This document shows positions 34,701-47,100 of a DNA stretch of 64,000 bases, piece after piece (position 1 is the first letter of the stretch; every line of letters starts with the position of its first letter). A program made the position numbers and the translations under genes. The DNA is taken from positions 62,001 through 126,000 of the IMG/VR virus record IMGVR_UViG_3300027759_003534; one strand, given 5' to 3'. The stretch is from a virus. The notes beneath the pieces are model-generated. The model made no database searches. It saw nothing but the letters and a program-made list of their open reading frames with translations, and was not told the origin of the DNA.

Positions 34701-35195
34701 GTTACAGAGCCACAAGCTCCAACTATAGATGAGTTAAATACTGCTTACCAGGGCCTACAAAATTACAAAATGATATCTGACAACATGATTCTCAACACCG
34801 TAGACTTTCAACCGTTGTTCGGTCAAAAGGCAGAGCCAGCGTTAAGAGCCACAATTAAAGTCATCCGAGCATACGGTAGCACTGCTAGTGTTAGTACTAT
34901 TAAAAATTTAGTAGTGTCTAACATGAATGCGTATTTTAATCTTGACACTTGGAACTTTGGTGATACTTTCTATTTTAGTGAACTTGCAGCCTATATTCAT
35001 CAAAACATTGCTGACGTTGTTAGTAGTGTAGTTTTAGTTCCGCTAGACACACAAAAAAGCTTTGGTGACCTATATGAGATTAGGTCAGCACCTAACCAAA
35101 TTTTTGTTAACGGAGCCACAGTGAACGACGTGGAAGTTATCACTGCCTTGACCAGTACTAATCTACAGACTGCTCCAGGCAGTGGAGTAATTTGA
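31761..35195 (+). CDS. 6: Baseplate wedge protein gp6 (baseplate J family)
   Basis: A 1,144-residue protein, larger than T4 gp6 (660). The N-terminus is characteristic: YPETFNDYIESSEFIALLDV, then MAFMGQSLAFRTDLNTRENY and VKLANLVSYTPKRN. The middle has INFGDGIFATIPVGTFRTYV-like strands (QITLNFGDGIFATIPVG) as in the baseplate J fold, and the C-terminal half is enlarged. It forms the ring that links wedges. Its stop overlaps the ATG of the giant gp7-like gene (TGATG). Confidence 0.9.
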   Translation: MATTSRQTVIFGVEDWKRIFQTYREADFQSYDFETLRKSFVDYLRLYYPETFNDYIESSEFIALLDVMAFMGQSLAFRTDLNTRENYLDTAERRDSVVKLANLVSYTPKRNTEASGYLKVFSISTTENLTDYNGINLANLTVNWADPTNLDWQEQFITIINASLTNAQKFGNPGNRQTLLGVDTQEYTINLVPGFLPVIPYTATVDTVNMPFEVVNATSIGADFVYEPPPLPNGQFNVLFRNDQQGFLSNNTGFFFLFKQGVLQNQDFNLPERIDNRAVAINIEGINNTDIWLYQLDNLGNVAGFWERVQSVYAAAVEQLAPGTRDIYSVSSRTNDQITLNFGDGIFATIPVGTFRTYVRASNGLTYIINPVEMQSVSVPISYVSRTGQIETLTFTCGITEPVTNAQARETIQEIKQRAPAQYYTQNRMVNGEDYTNFPFTQYNSILKSSAINRASIGTSRYLDLVDGTGKYSSTNIFASDGALYESNNLYAFQFSWLTSNDISDAVVNQINPLALRAGLQQFYYANFPRPNLAVLNYTWHQSTSITNETTGYFENALGNPVSIGVFASNSGKYITEGSLVEFAAPTGYYFNASNQLVVGAPTQPDEKLTIWASPTAVYLAGTAQGLGNLPSGVGPVVLNNFVPTGAIPVQVIPVFTTDIPTSVQQTVVAQIALNQNFGLGYNNLTNTWYVITSSNLDVDANWSQSNAQSTAGTNSDASWLIQATYSGATYTVGSRSLEYYFGSVLQTRFFFYTSDPIYDSRTGTVIRDYINVLKVNSQPDSSAPMGADNVLTIIDQPVLSDGLVDDFQVVVSFDRSGGDLAPVNPDFFDEIVAPTIDPTQKLVFFQATVDFDNLQRYLLIEAGIVNSEYATLADIQVVQTQYVTGQVFYAYNPTSAATVNYNAGTFYILGVDSLGNPTLTVTYNYIARVGRQDLYFQYRHNSPLTSRIDPGSTNIIDVYVVTNAYYTAYINWLQDTTGTVTEPQAPTIDELNTAYQGLQNYKMISDNMILNTVDFQPLFGQKAEPALRATIKVIRAYGSTASVSTIKNLVVSNMNAYFNLDTWNFGDTFYFSELAAYIHQNIADVVSSVVLVPLDTQKSFGDLYEIRSAPNQIFVNGATVNDVEVITALTSTNLQTAPGSGVI

Positions 35196-38100
35196 TGAAA
35201 CAAGTTCGCAGTGTAGATTTCCTACCAGAAATATTTCAAACACCGGTTAACAAACAATTTTTGTCTGCTACTCTGGATCAGTTGATTCAGAATCCAGAGT
35301 ATACCCAGACACAAGGATTTATTGGCCGTAGAGTTGGTCCTGGAGTTAATGCCAATGACCGGTATGTAGTTGAGCCCACCAAGACTCGCACAGACTATCA
35401 ACTAGAGCCAGGAGTAGTACAGGTTAATCCTGAAGATACTCGCAAAGTTGTGGATGCTATAACTTACCCTGGTATCACGAATGCACTTCAATTACAAGGG
35501 GCATTTACCAACAACGGTGATAGACTTTATACCAGTGACTATTATACCTGGGATCCATTTGTTGACTTTGATAAATTTATAAACTATGCCCAATACTATT
35601 GGGTTCCAGAGGGACCACTAGCAGTAGATGTGTCATCTACAGATATTCCGCTCACCGATAACTTCACAGTCACTAGAGCCAATGGAGTATATACGTTTTC
35701 GGGGATTGCTGGAGATAATCCAGCAATTACTTTGGTACGTGGTGGTAATTATACTTTTAATGTAGCCCAGAATCAAACAGAAACTGTAAACTTTCGTGTG
35801 ACTAACAACAATGCCAGTAGTTGGAACATAGATTTTTTACCAAACCCTACACTGACATTGACTCGTGGCAACACTTATGTGTTTAATCTATCACAATCGT
35901 TTCCTTGGGCATTTTATTTCAAAACAGAACTTAGCTTAGGCACAACCAATGTGTACTCAGATGGAGTATTCAACAACGGTGCCGCTAATGGTCTAATTAC
36001 ATTTACAGTGCCTCAAGATGCTCCGGATGTGTTGTTCTATTGCAATGATGTAGAAATAAACCTGCGTGGTCAACTTAATATTGTAGACGGTACACCCGGT
36101 ACTGGTCCTGGATTTTGGATACAAAGCGATCCTGGCGTTAATGGACGTGTGATTGCAACTCCTAACATTAGCAGTAGAGATGTGCTAGGTGTGAGCAACA
36201 ACGGCGAAGACCTTGGCACCGTTACTTTTGACGTGCCGCTAGCCACAGCTCAGAATTTTTATTACAACATGCCTAGCATTGGCACCGTGGATTTGGTTAC
36301 TAACTTACAATTTGATCAGATTAACAATCAATTCTTAGAACCATTTTTTGCGGCCAATCGCAATGGTATTGATGGCATTACAAATTTAGAAAATCGTACC
36401 ATAGCTTTTATTACACAGGATTCAAACCCCGATACCGGAGGATGGCAACAGACTACATTTTTTGATCCTTTGCTCAATGCAGGTAATGTACAAAGTGGAA
36501 TTGGATCGTTTGACTCTACTACTTTTTCTCAAACTACTGTTATTGCAGATCAGGCCACGCAATATAGCGTATGGCGCATACAGTATCTAACTGCTGAAGG
36601 CGGCGGTGGCATCTACATGTCATTGCAATTTGTAGAAAATGTAGATCTTAATAATAAATTTACAGTTGGGTTTGGTACCGAGTATTCCAGCACTGGTTGG
36701 TATAAAAATGCAGATGGTTTTTTTGAACAAATTCCGTTACTTACCGCTGACAAAAATGTTTTGTTTTATCAGGACGGCACTGATCCTGAAATAGTAGGAC
36801 GAATTAATTTAATTGATCTTGATATGTCAACTACCATTGATGTTGATGCTATCATTGGATCGCCTACTTACACCAGCCCTAATGGAGTAACTTTTACTAA
36901 TGGCATGAAGGTAGTGTTTCGTGGCAATGTTTACCCTACCGGTTATCGAAACAATGAATACTATGTAGAAGGAGTAGGCACAGCAATACAGTTATTATCT
37001 GTACTTGATTATGTTACTCCAGAGACTTATACCAACAGTCAAACAATACCATACGATTCAACACCATACGATTCTAACAATTTTGATGGAAATTTAAATC
37101 AGCCCACAGTGCCAGATTACTTGACCATCAACCGTGCTAGCCTAGATCTCAATGCTTGGACTCGAAGCAATCGTTGGTTCCATATTGACGTGATTACTGC
37201 CAGTGCTGAATATAATAACACAACGCCCGTAGTAAACAATTTATTCCGTGCTCGTAGACCTATCCTAGAATTCCGAGCCGGTACACGGTTGTTTGATTTT
37301 GGTACCGATGGCCTAGCACCAGTAGACATTATTGATACTGTACAAACCGATGCTATAACTAACGTCAACGGCGCTCTTGGTTACAGCACCGACGGCTACA
37401 CGTTAATCAACGGCAGTACAATTATTTTTGCTGCAGATACCGATCCAGAAGTGCGTAGAACAGTGTATGAAGTACAATTTGCTATTACCAACACCAATGC
37501 TGACGATTCTACCATTGTAGATGTGCCTGTGATTGTACTAATGCCTATTGCCACAGCACTAATAGATCAAACAACAGTGATCGTTAGTGGTAACACTGAA
37601 CAAGGATTGTCATATTACTATGATGGTGTGGCCTGGATTGAAGCACAACAAAAAATTAGTGTAAATCAACCTCCATTGTTTGACATCTATGACACTAACG
37701 GCATCAGCTTTGGCAATCGTGCTATCTATCCTAGCTCAAACTTTACAGGTAGCCCTTTATTCAGTTATGCCATAGGCAATGCTGATCCCGATTTGATACT
37801 AGGATTTCCACTGACCTATCTTAGTCTGACCAATATTGGTGACATTGTGTTTGACAATAATTTCTACAAGGATTCATTTAACTACACTATCAACAGCGCG
37901 GGACAAACAGTACCTCTTAGTACTGGCTTTGTGCGTGAATACAGTACTAGAGTTACATTTAACCGAGAAATTGGTTGGCAGACCGCAGTTACTCCTAGCC
38001 TGGTACGCCAGCAGTTTCAATTCACCTATGATGGCAACCCACTCTTGCTGGACGTGGCTGTTAATGCTAATACTATAGTTCCTGCTGTACAAATATATGC

Positions 38101-41100
38101 CAATGGACAATTTCAAGAGGCCTATAATTATCAGTACACAGTAGGCTCCAACACAACTACAATTAATTTGTTGACCATGTATGTACCCGGTGATTTAATT
38201 GAGGTAACAGTGCTAAGTGACCAAGTTAGCGCGGCTGGATTTTATGAAGTTCCTATTAATTTAGAAAACAATCCGCTAAACGGCAACAGTGATCAATTTA
38301 CATTAGGAACCATACGCAATCACTACATTGGACTTACAGAAAATCTCATAGCATTACAAGGTCCTCCTATTGGTGCAAACAACACTAGAGACCTAGGCAA
38401 TATCGTTCCTTACGGTTTACAAATATTACAACAGAGCTCACCGTTAACCTTAACTGGTTATTTCATGCGAGATGCCAACTATAATATATTTGCTTCTCTT
38501 GCCTACAACAGCACAGAATATATTAAATTTAAATCACAGTTGTTGAATGCTGTGACCACATTCAGTATTGCAGACTATGGCAATTGGACCGTGGCTAAAT
38601 TACTAGATCAGTCGATTGCACAAATTACAACAGGCAGAACTAATATAAATCCATTCTATTGGAGCGACATGTTGCCCACAGGCACAGTGTTTACTTCAAA
38701 TAGTTATACTGTTAATCCTATAACTACTAACAGATTTAACACAGAACAGACCTATGACTTTACCACTTCAAACTATAAAGGTCTTTGTGTTTATATTAAC
38801 AATATATTATTGACTCGTGATTACGGATATGTGGTCAGCATCGAAAGTTCTACGTTAACCATCCTATTACCATTAACAGTAGGTGATGTAGTTACCATCA
38901 ATGAATATGCTGATACGGCTGGTAATTTTGTTCCTAACACTCCTACCAAGCTAGGTCTATATCCTAAGTATGAACCTAAGATTTTCTTAGATGAAGATTA
39001 TGTAAATCCTACGCCAGTAATCCAAGGACACGATGGAAGTATTACTGTGGCCTTTGGCGACATTCGCGACCAAGTGCTATTGGAATTTGAACAACGTATT
39101 TTTAATAACCTTAAGAACGACGGTAACCCTCCTCCAGTAGTAGCCGAGGATGTAATTCCTGGATATTTCCGCACTACAGATTATACACAAGCCGAAGTTA
39201 ATCAGATCCTAGGTGAAAATTTCTTAGCCTGGGTAGGTGCCAACAAGTTAAACTATACCTCACAGACATATATAGCCGACAATGAGTTTACCTACAACTA
39301 CAGTCAGGCTGGCAACAGAATTGACCAACAACCGTTGTTAGGTGCCTGGCGCGGAATTTATCGTTGGTTCTACGATACCTTAACTCCAAATATCACGCCA
39401 TGGGAAATGTTGGGTCTGAGCGAACAACCTGACTGGTGGGAAAACACTTATGGTCCAGCGCCATACACCAGTGATAACTTGGTGTTGTGGGAAGATCTAG
39501 CAGCAGGGTTGATTAAGGATCCTGTTGCACCTTACATAAATCCCAAGTATATACGGGCAGGACTAACATCTGTAATTCCAGTTGATAGTCAAGGGCAATT
39601 ATTGCCACCGTTTTACAGTGTTATGGGGGCTTACAATCCCAACGGGTTTGTCAAGAGTTGGCAAGTAGGCGATGGCGGCCCTGTAGAAGCATCGTGGTGG
39701 TCCAGTTCAAGTTATCCATTTGCCATTATGCGCCTGCTGATCCTTACACGCCCAGCAGATTTCTTCAGCTTGTTTGCTGATCGTGATCTGTACAAGTACA
39801 GTGCAGAATTTGATCAATATCTTTATAACGGTCGCTATAGAATACAACCACAAAACATACAAGTCTACGGCAACGGCGTCAGCAAGGCCAGTTATATCAA
39901 CTGGATTATTGACTACAATCAACAGTTAGGTATTGATAGTACCGACGCCTTGACTACCGACCTAGCTAACCTAGATGTGCGCCTGTGCTATCGTGCTGCG
40001 TCATTTATTGCACAACAAAACTTGGCCATGTACCTGGAGAAAGGTAGCCCCAACAGCCAAAACAGCAGTTTATTGATTCCTCCTGAAAGTTACAACTTAT
40101 TGTTGTACAAAAATCAGCCATTCAACAGAATAGACTACAGTGCTGTGATTGTAGAAGTAGTTGATGGTGGGTACAGTGTGTATGGCTACAGTACCGTCAC
40201 TCCATATTTTTCAACTCTAGCTAGCCAAGTCACTGGACTTACACAAACATTAACAGGTGGAAACATATCAGTAACTGTTCCTAAACAATACACTGACCGC
40301 ACAATACAAATACCGTACGGCTATACCTTTACCAACTTGACTAGTGTGGTGGATTTTTTATTGAGCTACGGCCAGTACCTAGGCAGTCAAGGTCTTAGAT
40401 TTATCACTAGAGAAAATGGCTATACATTGGACTGGATTCAGATGGCCCAGGAATTCCTATACTTTGCTAACCAAGGTTGGGCTGACGGGACTATCATTAA
40501 CCTAAATCCATCTGCAACCCAAGTCATATCATTCCGTGCTGGTGCAGTGGTAGATTCCATTGTGACCTACACTCCAGAGAATTTGTTGTTGGATCAAAAT
40601 CGTCAGGCATTTAATGCTAGAAATTTGATTATTCAACGAGAAGGAAATACATTTAGATTAAATCCAGAACCTGGTGGAAGCCAAACTATCAATTATCTAC
40701 AGTTGAAATTCACTGATTATGAAGATATGGTGGTGCTAGACAATCGCACAATCTTTAACGATTTAATCTACAATACTGTCACAGGCGAAAGACAAAATCG
40801 TCTCAAGCTGATTGCGGCCACGAGCACTCAATGGAACGGTACCTTAAATGCCCAGGGATTTATATTAAATCAAAACAACGTAGTGGCATGGAAGGCCAAC
40901 ACCAAGTACACCAAAGGCGACATTGTCATTTACAAAAATAGTTATTGGCAGGCTGCAACAATTATACAGCCCAAACTCAAGTTTGAATATGCGGACTGGT
41001 ACAAGAGCAACTATGATGCTATACAACAAGGACTATTACAGAACTTGGCAACCAAGGCTGATCAGTTGGCCAACAGTTATAACACACAAACAGCCAATCT

Positions 41101-44100
41101 TAATAGAGACAATGACCTATTGGCCTACAACCTAATTGGTTTTACTCCAAGACAGTACATGGTGGATTTGAATTTAAGCGACACTAGTCAAATAAGTTTA
41201 TATCAACAATTTATTAAAACCAAAGGATCCACGCAGGCCACAGATTTGTTTACTCAGGTTGACTTTAATCCGTTAACCGCTCAATACAACATATATGAAA
41301 ATTGGGGTATTCTAGTCGGAACATACGGCGCACAAGCCAATCGAAGTTGGTTTGAAATTGCGCTTAATGAAGCAGTATTAACTGGCAATCCTAGCACAGT
41401 ACAAATTATTCAACCAGGCACTATAAGTCAGGCAGATCAGTCCATCCTGTTAAGCAATCTCTGGGCCGAAAGCTATGCAATACCCAATACCGACATCTTG
41501 CCTACAACCTACAACACCAATTCAGACACTGCTTTGCCAAGTGCAGGCTACGTCAACATCAATGACGTAGACATCACAGTATTCAATCTCAACAATCCTA
41601 GCAATATTGCTGCAAACCTCAGTACAGTTGGCAACGGCACTACAATTTGGGTGGCACAAGACAACAGCTACGACTGGAACATTTATCAATGTGCTCAAGT
41701 TACAGGTCGTGTAACACAGTTAACTGACAATCTCAACGGCACAAGCCGCGCACAGTTTAGCACCACCGTTGATCTTGCAGTAGGTGACTTAATAATTATT
41801 CGCTACTTCAGCGATGCAGTAGACGGTGTGTATCGTGTGTTGAGCCGCCCAACTATTGACAGTGTGGTCATCCAGTACGCATTTACTAACTCTAACCAGA
41901 CCACACTCACCGGAATAGGCATTGTATTTTACCTACAGACCATGCGTGTAAGCCAGGCCAGTGATGTTGGGACTTTACCTTATGTAAATCAACTCATACC
42001 CGGTGCCACAGCCTGGGTCGACAATGATGGGTCAGGCCGTTGGGAAGTAATACAAAAAACCAATCCGTTTGCGCCTATAGATACCCTGTCAGCAACCACC
42101 CCAGAAGCTAATTCATTGTTTGGCGCCAGTGTATCTCAAAGTGCTGATCGTTATGCTTTGTTAGTAGGTGCTCCTGCTGCTGCAAGCGGCTCAGGCGCAG
42201 TGTACACTTATCGTTTGGGTAACGTCAACGACTATGTTGAAAATACAGAACTATTACTGCTGGCCACAGACACTAGTGGATATGGATGCAGTGTAGACTT
42301 TGGTAATCGTACCTGGGCAGTGGCTGGTGCAAACACCAGTAACTCTGGCGCAGGATATGCCACAATACTTTACTTGATTCCTGGCACAAACGATTACGTA
42401 CAAACACAATTGTTAGTGGCACCAGACCAAGACTTTAGTGCCATTGGATTTGGAACCTCAGTCCAAATAAGCGACAACGAGCGTTGGATTTATATCAGTG
42501 CTCCTGGTGCAAATCAAGTGTATGCCTATGGACGAGTTGATGTTCCTAGTCAATCAGTATCTTACATTGCAAACGGAACAACGGCTACATTTGTTTACAA
42601 CAATAATATCATGATTGATTCAACATATCCTGACCAGTTGTTGGTGACTGTTAATAATAACCTGCAGGTGTATGGCACAGATTATACCATTAACGGTGTG
42701 CTGATTCAATTTTTAACTACGCCCGGTGCTAATAATACTGTACGTATCCAGCGCCGCACAGCAGTGCAACTGGATTTTGAAACTTATGTTGGAGTGACCC
42801 AAAGCAGTACTACCGGATCAGGATCTGGCTCTACATTTACTGTGACTAACACTCGCGGAGATTATTCAGTCAGCTTGACAGCACCTGGTATTAATTATGC
42901 AGTTGGTAATCAATTGACCATTAGTTACCTACAGGTTGATCCTGTTGGAAGTGCGGCCAACAATATCACTGTTACTGTGACTGCGGTTACCAGTGGTGGT
43001 ATCACTGGATTTACATGGACTGGTAGCGGTGTCAACAATACCGCAGTATTTTCTCTAACAAATTATTTGTACACAGTGACCACATATGATTCATTCCGTG
43101 TGAATGTCAACGGTGTACTACAACGTCCTTACATTGATTACACGTTCAGCAGTGGTACACTTACATTTGTTACTGTGCCTATACCAGGCGCCATCATTAC
43201 AGTACAGTCGGCTGAAGAGGGCGCATATTGGCAGTATGTAAATACTCTTGATTCCAATTATTATCCTATCACTGTAGATCCCAATGCTCAACTTGGACAT
43301 AGCCTCGCTACCAACATAGTAGGCACACAAATTTTAGTAGGCGCACCGTATGACAGTGCTGTAAATTCTGCCGGGGATACCATTGACAATGCAGGTGCGG
43401 TGTATGCATTTGATCGTAGTATAGTCAAGTACATAATCACCAATACCACACAACTGACCTATGCAATTCCTGGAGAATATACCAATCCTGTGGCAGTGGT
43501 ATTAAACAAACAATATCTAACCAATACAGCTCAATACATCAATGGTGAATTTACTGTGAGTGGAAGTGCTATTGTGCTGTCTAGTTCAGTGCCCTTAACT
43601 GTGGGCGACACGTTAGAAATTGAAACTAACCAATTCCAATTTGTGCAGAGATTCACAACCAATACCGTGATTGATGAATCACAATTTGGTCATAGCATAG
43701 ACATCTGTCCTAACAGTTGTAGTGTATATGTTGGCGCTCCATTGGATTCGTTTGCTAGTGGGGTTCCGCAAGCTGGAATGGTTCAACGTCAAGTAAATCA
43801 GTCAAGGGTATATGGCATAACCACCAGCACTGTGGCCAACCCTACTTTGACTGCTGGCGATACTATTCGTGTTAACCATACAGAAGTAACTGTACCCAAC
43901 AGCCCCAATAATACTGTGGCCGGGTTAGTAACCGCTATTAACTCTGCTGGTATACCCAATATTGTAGCAACCAACGCAACTAATGTTATATTAATCGGCG
44001 ACGGCGCAACAAAAATATTTAACATTGGCAACATTTATTCTGCTGCCAGTGCATATACCACAGTAGTCTACATTAATAATGCGTTACAAGTTGCTGGGAT

Positions 44101-47100
44101 GAACTACACCTACAACAACACTACACAACAAATTGCATTTGTATCAACTCCAGCATTAGGCGCAGAAATTTTAGTAGTAGCTGGCCGTATGACAGTAAGT
44201 GTGATCAATCTTGCAGCCTCTGAAGAATTTAACAAGCTCACTGTGTTACCTGGTGTGGCCGCAAATGATAGTACAATTGGGTCAGCATTTTATGATCTTG
44301 GCTTTGTAACCTATGCCTACACACAAACTATTACAAGCCCAGCACCTACAGACTTTGCACAATTTGGTGCCGCAGTGAATGTAAACACCGGTGCTGTAAA
44401 TTTAGTAGTAGGCGCACCTAATGGCAACGTGTACGAACCAACCACCTTTGATGCTGGCGAAACTTATTTTGATGATCGTAGCACTACGTTCTTTGGATAC
44501 ATTCGTAATTCTGGAGTGGTATTTACATATGATTTCTTGCCTAGCGCCGACGGCAGTATATCTAATCCAGGACAGTTTGTATTTGGACAACAAGTTTATG
44601 TGACTACTTTGGCCACTGGAGATCTATTTGGTACAGCAGTCAACTATCGAAATGGTAGATTACTAGTAGGTGCACCAGGCAGCGACCTGGGCGATAGCAG
44701 TGTAAACTATGGCAGTGTATCAGTATTAAACAATGCCAATGACGCCGCAGTATGGCAGGTACTCTATGCTCAACAACCTGTAGTTGATGTAAATTTAATC
44801 AATTCAGTTTATTCATATGATAAACTACTGAACAGCACACAGACCTACTTTGACTATATTGATCCGTTACAAGGCAAAATCCTGGGTGTGGCTCGTAGAA
44901 ACATTGACTACATTGGTGCAGTTGATCCGGCTAGTTACAACACTGGAACAGTACATAACATAGGCACCAGCTGGGGACCAGCACACGAAGGCGAGATCTG
45001 GTGGGATACCAATTCAGTTAGATTTATTAACGCCAATCAAGACAATATAGATTATGCCAGCCGCAGATGGGGTCAAGTATTTCCAGGCAGTACTATTAAT
45101 ATCTATCAGTGGACTGCTAGCTCAGTGCCGCCTGTAAACTACACAGGCACAGGCATACCACTTAGTACCACTAGTTATACTGTTTACTCGTCCGTTGACA
45201 ATCAAGGCTTGTTAATTACAACTTATTATTTTTGGGTAGTTGGAATCAATACCGTGGCAACCACACACGGCAAAACTCTAAGTGCCACAGCCATTGCTAG
45301 TTATATTTTAAATCCTAGCAGCAGTGGCTTGCCCTACATAGCTGCCTTGTCTGCCAACTCTGTTGCTATTTACAATGCTGACACTCTGCTGTCAGCATTT
45401 GATACTATATTACATATTGAGTATGACCGTCAAGCACCTGGTGGCGACAATGACATACACACAGAATATGCGTTTATTGCTGACGGCCAAGCTGATGCAT
45501 TTTTAAATGCAAATTTATATCGTAAATTCCTAGACAGCTTCTGTGGTGCAACCGTCACAGGTGCTGCTGTACCAGATCCTCTGTTAAGCCCAGGCATACA
45601 GTATGGCGTACAGTTCCGCCCACGCCAGAGCATGTTTGCCAACCGCTTTAAAGCACTTGAAAATTATTTAGGTTATGCTAATACTGTACTGGCACAATAT
45701 CCTATAAGTGAAACTCGCAGTTTCCGTTTGTTAAACAGCAGCGAACCCACTCCAGCAGTCAACTCTGGTGCTTGGAATTATGAAGTGGCTACGCTGGAAA
45801 TATTGGCCTACCAAGATCTTTATGTAGTACCCATTGGATATCTATATTTAGTGTTATCTGACACCAGCCAAGATGGACGTTGGACCATATACGAAGTTGC
45901 TCTTGGCACCTTGCCCGGTGAACGTGTATTAAATCTAGTGCAGGTACAAAACTATGACACTCCACTATATTGGAATTACATCAACTGGTACCTGCCCGGA
46001 TACAATAGCAGTATTCAACCTGTTGCCACTGTGGCCAACACAGCTGGCTTACAAACATTAAGCCTAACACAAGCACCTGTGGGCGGCAGTGTCAAAGTTA
46101 CTGCAAACGGTCAAGGCAAATTTGAAATTTATTTACGTACCACTCTTGGTTTTGACCGTGTGGGACTTGAAGATGGAACCATTAAGTTTAGTTCAGTGCT
46201 GTGGGATTATGCCGCAGGCGGATACGGATTTGATGCTGAAGTATTTGATGCAAATTATTTTGATCAAGAACCTGTACTTGAAACTCGTCAAATTATCAAA
46301 GCCATCAATGAAGAACTGTTCATTGACGATTTACTTATCAATCGCAACCAAGCATTGATCCTGGCATTTAAATTTATCTACAGCGAATTTACTAGCCCCA
46401 ACTGGTTGTTTAAATCCAGCTACATCAACGTAGATCATGTGATCCGTGGCCTGTTGCCATATGAACTTTATCAACCAGACAACCAAACTTTTGTGTTGGA
46501 TTATCTCAACGAGGTCAAGCCATACCACGTACAAAATCTTGCGTTTAATCTAATCTATGATGGCATTGACACTTATCCGGGTGCATTAACTGACTATGAT
46601 GTCCCAGCCTACTGGAATACCACGCTAGCCCTCCCACAGTTTATAAGTCCTGTATTAACTCCATACACTTATAGCGACAGTGTAAACCAATCGTTCACCA
46701 GTGATACTGCTAGTAATGCACAGATATGGTTAGAACGTCCGTGGAGCGACTGGGTCAATAACTATACATTAAACGTAGACAGCATTGATGTAATTGATAC
46801 CACAACTACATATACCATAGTACCGGTTATAACTATTGGTGCTGAATGGACTGCTGATACCGCATACACTGTTGGGGAGCAAATTGCTTATCGTAACAAT
46901 CTCTATACTGTAACTGTGGCTGGAACCACCAGCAACACTGCACCAACAATTACCTTAGGAAGCGTAGTCAACGGCACTGCAACTTTAACTTACACAGGAC
47001 CACGTGCCCAAGCCTCAGCCGTTCTTAGAGCAAACGGCACCATTGCCACGGTTACAATAACCGTACACGGATCTGGTTATTTGACTACTCCATTAATTGC

